Source: a virus
IMG/VR virus record: IMGVR_UViG_3300042448_001702
Span: 96,008 to 160,007 of that record
Direction: 5' to 3' (one strand)
Length of the DNA stretch: 64,000 nucleotides
Shown: positions 49,614 to 57,299 of the stretch, one piece after another
How the letters are laid out: each line of letters starts with the position of its first letter
How positions within the stretch are numbered: position 1 is the first letter of the stretch
Notes under the pieces: model-generated
The model's input: only the letters and a program-made list of their open reading frames with translations
The model's database searches: none
Told to the model about the DNA's origin: nothing
Made by a program: the position numbers and the translations under genes

Positions 49614-52130
49614 TTAAAATGAAAAGAATTTTTCAGCGGTTTTAGCTGCGGAAAGTACCTCTCCCCATCCTAATGCTCCATAAAAATCCTCTAATTTCTT
49701 TAATAACTCCCTTTCAAAGATTTTGTCATAATCAATATATTGAGTTACCAACTCCATAATCTCAGGTGAATCATTATATCCTTTAAATGCCAATCCCTCT
49801 AATCCGTATGGGTTTTGTTTTAGATATACCCATTTAACTTTATCACCATCTCTCATTGGTTCGTATTTAGATGGAGATTTAAAGTGAACTAATAATTGAT
49901 TATGTGCAATTGCTGCTTTAACGTGCGCCGGAGTTGCTGATGCAAATTGGAACATTGCCGTTGGTTTCTTAGGCATGTACTTAGATAATTCCTTTACAGC
50001 CGAATTCTTAGCTATTGAAGTTACATCCATATTAACCAAATCTTTTTTGAATGCCTGAATCTTATCAGTCAAAATATCTTCAGTATCACCTTTTAGAATT
50101 TGAATAAGAACTTCACCCATAAATTTACGGAACTCGGCCGGATACGATGAACGTACTACGTCCAATCCTTTCACATCCAATCTATCCATCGGAATACCAT
50201 TCTCAGCCACAATCCATTGTGCGTATCTTTTCTTAGCAATCCAAATACCACTTCTACTAACAAACTCTTTTTTAATTTGGAAACGATGTTTTTCTTTTGC
50301 TACGTTGAATATTTTTTCAGCCAATACATCATAAAAGTTATTTAAGAAATCCTGCGTTTCACCAGCTATACCATCCACTAATTGTGCAATCTCACTATCT
50401 TCTCTTTGTTTCCAATCAGGAAATCTAAAATCTAAGATAGGAACTGCTGAAAAGAATACGGAATCAGTATCAATATAAATGTTATAATCACCGCCTTTAG
50501 TTCCCAACTCTTTGTTGTATTTAATGTTAGCCATATCCGCAGTTGATTTAATTACGGTCTGACCTGTTAGTGTTACCGCCTCAGCGTTATCCACATCATA
50601 GAAACGGAAAGCAGGTAATCCTAATACTCCATAAAGAGAGTTCAATAGAATCTTTTGTACCAGCTGTCTTTTCTTATAAAATGCGTATTTTTCTTTATCA
50701 CCAGCTTCACCAAACTTCTTCTCCAACTTACGGAATTCAACCCTTTGGTCAAACCATAAATTAAGAATATCAGGGATACAACCCGGCTTATCAGTTTTAT
50801 ATAGGACACCATTTGATGCTACCGAACACTTAGCTTCTTCAAATAGTTTCTTTAAGTTTTCTTTTGTAATCTGCCTATCACCAATTGTGTACATATCAAC
50901 TTCACCTTTCATAAACTTTTGTGCATCCCAATCATTAATCTTACCAATCTTAGTTTCAGGACTGATGTTTACAGTCATAATGATTGATGGGTAAAGTGAA
51001 GTTAAATCCAAGTCATATATCCATTCGTATTTACCAACGATAGGTGCTTTAACATATGCTCCAATAAACTTCTCTTCGTGATTCTCACGGATTGCTTCCA
51101 TACGTTCTTGTCTATCCGCAGGTTTGTTTGGTGCTACAATATTCTTTCTTTTAAGGTAAGTAAGCATCGCACCCTCTAAGTATTTAGATGAGTAAACGAA
51201 ATCTTCATACGGAACATGTCCAGCGTGGCATATACCTCTACACAAATCAATGAATTGTAATTTTCTATCCAATGATACTACGAGGTCAACGTCAATTAAG
51301 TTATACTCAATAAACTTTTCAATATCATTCTTAAACAATTCATCTAAGTTACCTTTATATTCAACCTTACCACGTTTAAGTTCTTTCATAGCGATAGAAT
51401 CTAAACGATAGTTATCCAATTCTGAATAAGTGTATGTACGATATAATTGTAAGTAGTCCAAATACGATACACCTGCCATAAAGAATCTCTTACGATATGG
51501 TGACCAGAAACATTCTCCGATTGGTGATAGCCTATTAGCGTGTTTAGCACCCAATAATCGTTTAATACGATTGTATAAGTAAGGAGTATCAAAATAATCA
51601 ATGTTCCACCCAGTAACAATACTTGGATTTATCATTTCATACAAATCCAAATACTTTAAAATCATATCCCTTTCATCTCTAAATGGAATTACAGTTCTAT
51701 TACCGGTATTACTTTCTTTCATCTTACCAGCCTTATCCATAATAAGAACCCAATAATGGTCAGTAGCAGAATCGTGCAAACCTATCGCTGTAAGTTCGTT
51801 CTCTGCTTTTTCCATATCAGGCAAACCCGTTTCCATTTCAACCTCAATATCGTATGTAAGCGTAACATGCCCTTCCGATGGAATATCGGAATCGGTATAG
51901 GTATCAACTAAAACACGTGTGGTTTCAGGAACATCAGATTCAAATAATTCAGGATCATCTTTTTTGAATTTCCATATTTTAGTTAGCCTATCACCATAAA
52001 GAGAAACATATTCACCTCTATCAGCTTTCTCATAAGCATATCTACTATATGGGAAAGTGCGGTATCCCAATTTATCATCCCAAATGTGCACTAAATTCTT
52101 TTCTCTTTGATAATAACAATTTTGATACAT
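49614..52130 (-). CDS. 43: Family B DNA polymerase (gp43-like)
   Basis: An 838-residue replicative polymerase. The exonuclease I motif is at D94-x-E96 (YDIEVEM). The polymerase A motif is DLTSLYPSIIM, the B region is KILLNSLYGVLG, and the catalytic C motif is YIDTDSVFF. Both the 3'-5' proofreading and the polymerase domains look complete. The clamp and clamp-loader genes follow downstream. At 838 residues it is close to T4 gp43 (898). Confidence 0.97.
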   Translation of the reverse strand: MYQNCYYQREKNLVHIWDDKLGYRTFPYSRYAYEKADRGEYVSLYGDRLTKIWKFKKDDPELFESDVPETTRVLVDTYTDSDIPSEGHVTLTYDIEVEMETGLPDMEKAENELTAIGLHDSATDHYWVLIMDKAGKMKESNTGNRTVIPFRDERDMILKYLDLYEMINPSIVTGWNIDYFDTPYLYNRIKRLLGAKHANRLSPIGECFWSPYRKRFFMAGVSYLDYLQLYRTYTYSELDNYRLDSIAMKELKRGKVEYKGNLDELFKNDIEKFIEYNLIDVDLVVSLDRKLQFIDLCRGICHAGHVPYEDFVYSSKYLEGAMLTYLKRKNIVAPNKPADRQERMEAIRENHEEKFIGAYVKAPIVGKYEWIYDLDLTSLYPSIIMTVNISPETKIGKINDWDAQKFMKGEVDMYTIGDRQITKENLKKLFEEAKCSVASNGVLYKTDKPGCIPDILNLWFDQRVEFRKLEKKFGEAGDKEKYAFYKKRQLVQKILLNSLYGVLGLPAFRFYDVDNAEAVTLTGQTVIKSTADMANIKYNKELGTKGGDYNIYIDTDSVFFSAVPILDFRFPDWKQREDSEIAQLVDGIAGETQDFLNNFYDVLAEKIFNVAKEKHRFQIKKEFVSRSGIWIAKKRYAQWIVAENGIPMDRLDVKGLDVVRSSYPAEFRKFMGEVLIQILKGDTEDILTDKIQAFKKDLVNMDVTSIAKNSAVKELSKYMPKKPTAMFQFASATPAHVKAAIAHNQLLVHFKSPSKYEPMRDGDKVKWVYLKQNPYGLEGLAFKGYNDSPEIMELVTQYIDYDKIFERELLKKLEDFYGALGWGEVLSAAKTAEKFFSF

Positions 52131-53246
52131 CTATTCTTTTAATTTTTTATGTAATTCAATAAGCATCTTTCCTTCATTTTCTGAAAGTTCTAATGCTCTT
52201 TCAATACTTTTTTGTTCTCTTTCTTTTCTATAAGTATCGTCATCCAATATCTTGTCTAATAGTTCAAATAGGTCTTTTTTAAATTTAAAGAACAATCCGT
52301 TTGGTTCTATTTCCTGATAACATAGTGATTCTTGATATATCATTGGTGTACCATTCATCAAGCAATCCGTTGCCGATACACTCCAACCATAATTTGTTTG
52401 CCTCATTTGAATACCAACTTTACATTGTTGTAATCTACCATAATATTCATGCTTTGGAAGTTTAGTAGCATCAATCCAATTATGTTCCGGTGTTCCTTTT
52501 AATTGAGGCACCCATACACTAAAATCTTGTCTACGTTCCCTATATTCTTCCATCAATTTAATGAAAGCGGGATAACCTTTATAAGCTGCTGCTCTATGAT
52601 TGAATACTATAATATTTCGTTTTTCTTCCGATGCTGATTCTATTACATTTTGTTTTGGTAAACCTAAGTTCCATACCACTAAAATATCATCTAGCTTTTT
52701 AACAAACTCATCATTGAACCAAATCTTAGCTTCTTCTAATACTCTATTCTTTTGGTCTTGTGTATTAAGGTAGCAAGTTTCCATTTGAGATATACCTAAT
52801 AATTCAATTGGCATCCATCTCCATTTATTTTTTCTATCTTCCGCATTGCAGGATTTCATTTCCCACCAATGGCAATATCCAATTATTTTAGTATCAAATG
52901 AATTCTTATATCTTCCAACTTGAGGCCAATCAGGCAAATGTGAATAGATAACATCATACTCTAATGTTTCTAACAGCTTATTGAAATCCGGCGGATAGGT
53001 ACGCATTTTAATCATATCACCAGAGAAGGGTAAGATATGCTGCTTTACATTTAGTAAATTCAATTTCTTAACCGGCTCGGGTAGTATAATATTCCAAAAG
53101 TATTCTCCGTGTTGCTCTAAACCTTTTATATGGTTATAGATAACATCAACGAATGAATCCTTTTCTATATTAGCGGAATTGGTGATATTAGGTATCACCA
53201 AAACACGCCTTGCTTCTTTACTTAATTGCCCTTCCCAAAAATTCAT
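52131..53246 (-). CDS. GT-B glycosyltransferase next to the DNA polymerase
   Basis: A 371-residue protein with a GT-B layout. The N-terminal domain has VLVIPNITNSANIE. The C-terminal donor domain has YGRLQQCKVGIQMRQTNYGW and SVSATDCLMNGTPMIYQ, with the pattern of nucleotide-sugar binding. It is outside the glycan island, one base from the polymerase gene and one base from the GIY-YIG/ParB-like gene. This setting is typical of phage DNA base-glucosylating enzymes, but acceptor specificity is unproven. Confidence 0.72.
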   Translation of the reverse strand: MNFWEGQLSKEARRVLVIPNITNSANIEKDSFVDVIYNHIKGLEQHGEYFWNIILPEPVKKLNLLNVKQHILPFSGDMIKMRTYPPDFNKLLETLEYDVIYSHLPDWPQVGRYKNSFDTKIIGYCHWWEMKSCNAEDRKNKWRWMPIELLGISQMETCYLNTQDQKNRVLEEAKIWFNDEFVKKLDDILVVWNLGLPKQNVIESASEEKRNIIVFNHRAAAYKGYPAFIKLMEEYRERRQDFSVWVPQLKGTPEHNWIDATKLPKHEYYGRLQQCKVGIQMRQTNYGWSVSATDCLMNGTPMIYQESLCYQEIEPNGLFFKFKKDLFELLDKILDDDTYRKEREQKSIERALELSENEGKMLIELHKKLKE

Positions 53247-54523
53247 TAATCTAATTGATTTGTAATTGTTGTTTGCATTTCAATAATTTGAAATGTATAT
53301 TTAAGTGGATGTAAGAAATATTTTAATTTTGCAATTGCATCCGGTTGATAATCTTGCTTCCACTTATCTTCAGCAGCTGGTCCGTTGTGATGAACCAATA
53401 TAACCAACTTTGATTTTGTCTTTTCTCTACTTTTTGTTTTCTTATCAATTTCAGTTTCACTAAATATATGATTAAAAATATTATCCCACTTAAACATTGC
53501 TGATGATAAAGCTATACACATTGTATCTTTATCTTTAGTACTATCTTTTTTTGCTTCCAAAGCTTTCTTACCAGACCCAGTTGTATAATCAATCCACAAT
53601 TGATTGGCCTTCTTTAAATCATCTTTATCTATTTCTTTCTGAGCTTCTAAAAGAATTGATTTTATTTGTTTATTTGTAAACTTCATTTCTTTAAGAAACT
53701 CTTTGTTAGATGAATCATTTACTGGTACTCCTTTTAAGTGTTGAGTTTGGATATATTTTATCATATCCAACTTACTAGCACGTTGCTTTACTACATCAGA
53801 AGGTCTATTTAAAAGATTACCAACTGCTATTAATTCCTCATTTGTATATTCATTATGTACATCTTCAGGAATTACAGCAACAATAACATCTCTACCATGC
53901 TTTGATTTAAGAATACCAGCAACTGTATGGTTTCCATCAATAATAACATTATTACCAGCTTGTCTAGCTTTAGCTACAACCACTGGGTTACATTTATCAG
54001 TATTTCCACCCGCATCATCAATCTTTTCTGAAATTTCTCTTACATGCTCAGGATTTTCTAAAAACCTTACCTGTAACTTAAAGTACTTACTTACTTCTTC
54101 TATTGATTCTTTTGTATCCAATGTAAATTCGCCATTTTCAATTCTTGCAACTAACTCCTTAACTTTATCCACATCAATTGGTTTATACTTTGGAGCTCCA
54201 TTTGTTAAATTGAAATACATAGGATTGTTTTTAGCATCAGCTTCAGAAAGTATTTTGTGTTCCGACACAGTCATTTGATTATAATCACCATATTCTAAAA
54301 TTTCAAATTTAAGATTAGAATCGGTATTAGATAATAGTTTATTAAACTCTTTATTTTGTGATGAATGCCAATAACCATCACCAACATATCCTTTATGGAC
54401 ACCAACATATACTCTATTGGTATCCATATCGGTAAAACGATATAAATATCCCTCATATGTAGTGGGCATATTTCCTAACTGAACATCTTTAACTGATTCC
54501 GGTTTATTTGCAAATAAATTCAT
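53246..54523 (-). CDS. GIY-YIG-like / ParB-like fusion protein
   Basis: A 425-residue two-part protein. The N-terminal 100 residues fit a GIY-YIG nuclease: YLY (26-28), YVG (39-41), the conserved DGYWHSS turn, a Glu in VSEHKILS and the Asn in YFNLTNG. Residues about 160-225 are ParB/Srx-like with NPVVVAKARQAG and IDGNHTVAGIL, where DGNHT stands where ParB has a DGHHR-type motif. The C-terminal part is Lys/Asp-rich. The first gene after the promoter at 54560, it is co-transcribed with a glycosyltransferase and the DNA polymerase. Confidence 0.72.
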   Translation of the reverse strand: MNLFANKPESVKDVQLGNMPTTYEGYLYRFTDMDTNRVYVGVHKGYVGDGYWHSSQNKEFNKLLSNTDSNLKFEILEYGDYNQMTVSEHKILSEADAKNNPMYFNLTNGAPKYKPIDVDKVKELVARIENGEFTLDTKESIEEVSKYFKLQVRFLENPEHVREISEKIDDAGGNTDKCNPVVVAKARQAGNNVIIDGNHTVAGILKSKHGRDVIVAVIPEDVHNEYTNEELIAVGNLLNRPSDVVKQRASKLDMIKYIQTQHLKGVPVNDSSNKEFLKEMKFTNKQIKSILLEAQKEIDKDDLKKANQLWIDYTTGSGKKALEAKKDSTKDKDTMCIALSSAMFKWDNIFNHIFSETEIDKKTKSREKTKSKLVILVHHNGPAAEDKWKQDYQPDAIAKLKYFLHPLKYTFQIIEMQTTITNQLD

Positions 54524-54559
54524 TCTTTTATGTTTTATGATTTTAAAAATTTTACTATG

Positions 54560-54591
54560 TAAAGATACGAAAAATCCCCCAATTTGCCAAA
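54560..54591 (-). promoter_or_regulatory. Bacteroidota-type promoter for the GIY-YIG/ParB operon
   Basis: On the minus strand, TTTGG (54587-54591) is followed after 19 nt by TATCTTTA (54560-54567). The -33 box lies in the loop of the hairpin at 54576-54602, again combining terminator and promoter. Confidence 0.7.
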
Positions 54592-54602
54592 TAAATTAGG
54601 GG
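54576..54602 (-). terminator. Terminator-like hairpin before the GIY-YIG/ParB operon
   Basis: The minus strand reads CCCCTAATTT-ATTTGGC-AAATTGGGGG followed by ATTTTTCG: a 10-bp stem with one G-T pair. It lies downstream of the Mom-like gene's stop and overlaps the following promoter. Confidence 0.65.
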
Positions 54603-54616
54603 ATAATTTATAATCA

Positions 54617-54635
54617 ATTGATTATCAATGAGTTA
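54617..54635 (-). repeat. Copy of the 19-bp intergenic repeat
   Basis: TAACTCATTGATAATCAAT is identical to the plus-strand unit at 9079-9097, 45 kb away. An overlapping 16-bp perfect palindrome ATAATCAATTGATTAT lies at 54610-54625. It is just downstream of the Mom-like stop and upstream of the promoter at 54560. Confidence 0.62.
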
Positions 54636-54639
54636 CATA

Positions 54640-55440
54640 TTACCAATAGTTTTCAGCCCCTTCAGGTGCTACATAATTCGTTTCATGTCTTACCACTTCG
54701 GTGTTAAAATCGGTAGCACTTTTTGGATATGATTTGATGGGATGTTTGAGTGCCTTCATCATAGCCTTTCTTTCTTTCTTATCTTGTGGAAGTAATTGTA
54801 CATATCGGTGCTTTGGTGGCTCCATTCTTCTCCAAAAGTATTGATAACCTTCTTTACCAATTTCATTTTTTAAATGCTCTAAGTTACCACTACCCCATTT
54901 ACTGAATACAGTTCTACTATGAATCCATTTGTAAGGATTTTCTTGCAAAGATATACCCCAATTTGGCATTAATGCAATATCAGATGAAATACCCTGATAT
55001 ATCCAATTGGTAGCTTGATAAATTGCTCCTAAGTGTTGTTGTCCTGCATCAGCATAAGATAGTAACAACTTAATATTTTTATCATTTTCTTTAATCCACT
55101 TAAACGATTGTGATATTGCATATGATTCAATATTAGAACCATAACCATCATCACAATACAAACGGGTCAATTCTAAAATGTTATCTTTAGTCAATCCTTC
55201 ACAAACAGATGTTGCTGCTTTTGCTCCAACAGGGAATCCGTAAATAATACAACCTATAAGTTTATCACCATCAAAGGTCATAGCATCTTCTGATTTATAA
55301 TAGATACCTAATGCATAACGGCAAGATGTCCAAGCGTGAGTATAGTGTCTCTGAACAATAATATCTTTTGCGATATTTTTAGCTATTGGTGCGATGTACA
55401 CTTTACTTACATCACAATATTGTTTACCTTCTACTTTCAT
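54640..55440 (-). CDS. Mom-like putative DNA-modification enzyme (copy A)
   Basis: A 266-residue protein with the pattern of the Mom family of Mu-type adenine-modification proteins: LIGCIIYGFPVG, ILELTRLYCDDGYGSNIESY and then LLSYADAGQQHLGAIYQATN followed by WIYQG. Mom proteins have a GNAT-like fold and change adenine in phage DNA to protect it from host nucleases. The start overlaps the 54-aa gene's stop as TAATG. It shares its first residues MKVEGKQYCD with copy B and is clearly a duplicate. Activity on DNA is inferred. Confidence 0.8.
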   Translation of the reverse strand: MKVEGKQYCDVSKVYIAPIAKNIAKDIIVQRHYTHAWTSCRYALGIYYKSEDAMTFDGDKLIGCIIYGFPVGAKAATSVCEGLTKDNILELTRLYCDDGYGSNIESYAISQSFKWIKENDKNIKLLLSYADAGQQHLGAIYQATNWIYQGISSDIALMPNWGISLQENPYKWIHSRTVFSKWGSGNLEHLKNEIGKEGYQYFWRRMEPPKHRYVQLLPQDKKERKAMMKALKHPIKSYPKSATDFNTEVVRHETNYVAPEGAENYW

Positions 55441-55604
55441 TACCAGAATTTCTTTTTATCTTTTTTAGGTGGATTGGTTTCCAATTCCTTTTTTAATTTC
55501 TTTTTTTCAGCCGGCGTTAGGTTTGTCATCTTCTGCCATTCTTCCAACTTTTCCCAACTATCAATTATATAATAACCTTCCTTATCCTTTGTTAGCTTTG
55601 CCAT
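55440..55604 (-). CDS. Small lysine-rich protein (54 aa)
   Basis: An intact frame encoding MAKLTKDKEGYYIIDSWEKL, EEWQKMTNLTP and a highly basic end. Its stop overlaps the Mom-like start as TAATG, and its own start overlaps the upstream 82-aa gene. It may be a partner of the Mom-like enzyme or an unrelated small protein. Not recognised. Confidence 0.6.
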   Translation of the reverse strand: MAKLTKDKEGYYIIDSWEKLEEWQKMTNLTPAEKKKLKKELETNPPKKDKKKFW

Positions 55605-55830
55605 TTGCTAATGCTTTTTCCAATGTTGATTGTTTCTTTTCCAACTTTGCCAACTTTGCTCTTTGCTTCATTTGTTTATCATAGCCGGCTGGATATTTGT
55701 TTGTTACTTCAATAGGTCCATTTGGAAATTTCTTTAAATCATATTTCCAAACTGATTCAACCCCATCATCATCTTTATATACGTGTTCAAACTTTGTGGG
55801 TTTTTCTATTGGTCCTTTAGATACTGCCAT
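55582..55830 (-). CDS. Small basic hypothetical protein (82 aa)
   Basis: A protein with FEHVYKDDDGVESVWKYDLK and a basic, helical C-terminal tail (QRAKLAKLEKKQSTLEKA). It is the first gene after the promoter at 55845-55876 and overlaps the 54-aa gene. No family recognised. Confidence 0.55.
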   Translation of the reverse strand: MAVSKGPIEKPTKFEHVYKDDDGVESVWKYDLKKFPNGPIEVTNKYPAGYDKQMKQRAKLAKLEKKQSTLEKALANGKANKG

Positions 55831-55844
55831 ATCATAAATTTATA

Positions 55845-55876
55845 CAAATATACGAAATTATTCTGAAACTACCAAA
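55845..55876 (-). promoter_or_regulatory. Bacteroidota-type promoter for the Mom-like A operon
   Basis: On the minus strand, TTTGG (55872-55876) is followed after 19 nt by TATATTTG (55845-55852). It overlaps the C-terminal coding end of Mom-like copy B. It drives the 82-aa, 54-aa and Mom-like A genes. Confidence 0.7.
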
Positions 55877-56631
55877 TCTATCGGGTCCATTCTATGAACT
55901 TCATCAATAATATCCAACTCTACCTTTGGATACGGAAAGACCTCATGTTTAAGTGATTTTAAGAGGGCTTTACGCTCCTTCTTATCTTTGGTTAGAATAT
56001 ACACATATCGGTGCTTACGGGGTTCTCTTTTAATCCAGAATGGGCTTGTAACCATTGTCTGAATTATCTTCGGGTCATTCGTTCCGTACTTCACATAAGA
56101 TGTCCGAGAATGATGCCATTCATCATCTTCACTCCATTTGAAACTCCAACTATCTGACCATCTGATTTTATTACCCTGATATATCCAATTGGTAGCTTGA
56201 TATACCGTTCCTAAGTGCCCAGCATTTGGGTCTGAATAAGATATAAGTGCTTTGATACGAGGTACATTAGTTCTTAACCATTCGAAAGTTTGTCCAACGA
56301 ACCAACTTTCAATGTTACTACCATACCCATCGAATACGAATAGTCTTGTCAATTCTAATACACCATCTCTAGGAAGTAATTCGGAAATTGATGCTCCGGC
56401 GTTTCTACCAACCGGGTCACCATAACAGGCAACTCCAACTAATTGTTCGTTTACACCACTAAAAAAATTATGTTCATCTTCGGATATATAAAACAAGCCA
56501 ATAGCATAGGATACCTTTGTCCATATACCACTGTAATGGTTATTGACAATAATATCCTTTGCAATATTCTTATTGATTTCTCTTATTGAGAATTTGGATA
56601 TGTCACAATATTGTTTTCCTTCTACTTTCAT
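55858..56631 (-). CDS. Mom-like putative DNA-modification enzyme (copy B)
   Basis: A 257-residue paralogue of the neighbouring gene: LVGVACYGDPVG, VLELTRLFVFDGYGSNIESW and LISYSDPNAGHLGTVYQATN followed by WIYQG. Both start MKVEGKQYCD, but beyond the motifs they differ widely, so the duplication is old. Its ATG overlaps the stop of a small HTH gene, and it is the last gene of the RNR operon. Two Mom-like enzymes may use different adenine contexts or form a heteromer; that is inference. Confidence 0.8.
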   Translation of the reverse strand: MKVEGKQYCDISKFSIREINKNIAKDIIVNNHYSGIWTKVSYAIGLFYISEDEHNFFSGVNEQLVGVACYGDPVGRNAGASISELLPRDGVLELTRLFVFDGYGSNIESWFVGQTFEWLRTNVPRIKALISYSDPNAGHLGTVYQATNWIYQGNKIRWSDSWSFKWSEDDEWHHSRTSYVKYGTNDPKIIQTMVTSPFWIKREPRKHRYVYILTKDKKERKALLKSLKHEVFPYPKVELDIIDEVHRMDPIDLVVSE

Positions 56632-56831
56632 ATACTACCAGACCAAAATTCATTTAGATGATTCCAAGTTTTACGTTGGATAATCTTCATTACATTGGCT
56701 GGGGAAACTTTATTGTTTCTTGCAATCACCTTTACGTTTCGGTGACCCATATTCCATAATCTTCTGATGTTTAGAACTTGCTCATCTGTCAGTTTAGCGG
56801 CAGGATGAGTTTGCCCTCTTAAAATAGCCAT
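56628..56831 (-). CDS. Small HTH protein (67 aa)
   Basis: A compact helix-turn-helix protein: KLTDEQVLNIRRLWNMGH, then VKVIARNNKVSPANVMKII and RKTWNHL. The pattern resembles the DNA-binding repeat at the C-terminus of HNH-type homing endonucleases. No nuclease domain is attached. It couples to Mom-like copy B by an ATGA overlap and may bind DNA to guide or regulate that gene. Confidence 0.68.
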   Translation of the reverse strand: MAILRGQTHPAAKLTDEQVLNIRRLWNMGHRNVKVIARNNKVSPANVMKIIQRKTWNHLNEFWSGSI

Positions 56832-56851
56832 GTAACCTTTATTAATATTTT

Positions 56852-57118
56852 TTATCCTATTGCTTCATTGATAGCGTTTTTATAAGCTACCTTTGAAGTT
56901 AATCCTTGAAATCTTTCAACAACAACACCATCCTTTTCAACAATAACTAATGGAATTGAAGTTACATTATATTGTTGTGCTTCATTTGGAGAATTATCTA
57001 CGTCATATTCAATGAAAGTTGCCTTACCATTAAATTCTTCTTTTAATTGTTCCAAAACAGGTTTTAGCATTCTGCATGGTCCACACCATTCTGCTCCAAA
57101 TTTTTTAATCGTTACCAT
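56852..57118 (-). CDS. Thioredoxin
   Basis: An 88-residue thioredoxin-fold protein with the active site WCGPC at 11-15 and the cis-proline region TSIPLVIVEKDG. It is shorter than the usual 105-110 residues but keeps the core fold. It lies two genes from ribonucleotide reductase, which needs a dithiol donor, so it probably reduces the C-terminal RNR cysteines. It overlaps the DUF5522 gene by 14 nt. Confidence 0.92.
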   Translation of the reverse strand: MVTIKKFGAEWCGPCRMLKPVLEQLKEEFNGKATFIEYDVDNSPNEAQQYNVTSIPLVIVEKDGVVVERFQGLTSKVAYKNAINEAIG

Positions 57119-57299
57119 CGTTTATTGTTTTATATTGTTTTTCTAATTCTATATTTCCTTTTATGTGTTTAGGTTCGTAAGGACAGTGTCTACACCCATT
57201 ACCACAACAATAGCCACGCTCTATGTGGTATTCAGGTGTAAACACTATCCTACTACCTTCAAAGTAATACAGCTCCTCTCTTTCTTTATTTAACTTCAC
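57105..57299 (-). CDS. DUF5522-like cysteine-rich small protein
   Basis: A small protein with IVFTPEYHIERGYCCGNGCRH and then CPYEPK, the pattern of DUF5522. The ATG at 57329 would overlap RNR by 44 nt, so a GTG at 57299 is favoured: it is preceded by a GGGGGAG-like segment and gives normal family length. The cysteines may bind a metal or Fe-S cluster. The function of the family is unknown. Confidence 0.68.
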   Translation of the reverse strand: MKLNKEREELYYFEGSRIVFTPEYHIERGYCCGNGCRHCPYEPKHIKGNIELEKQYKTINDGND

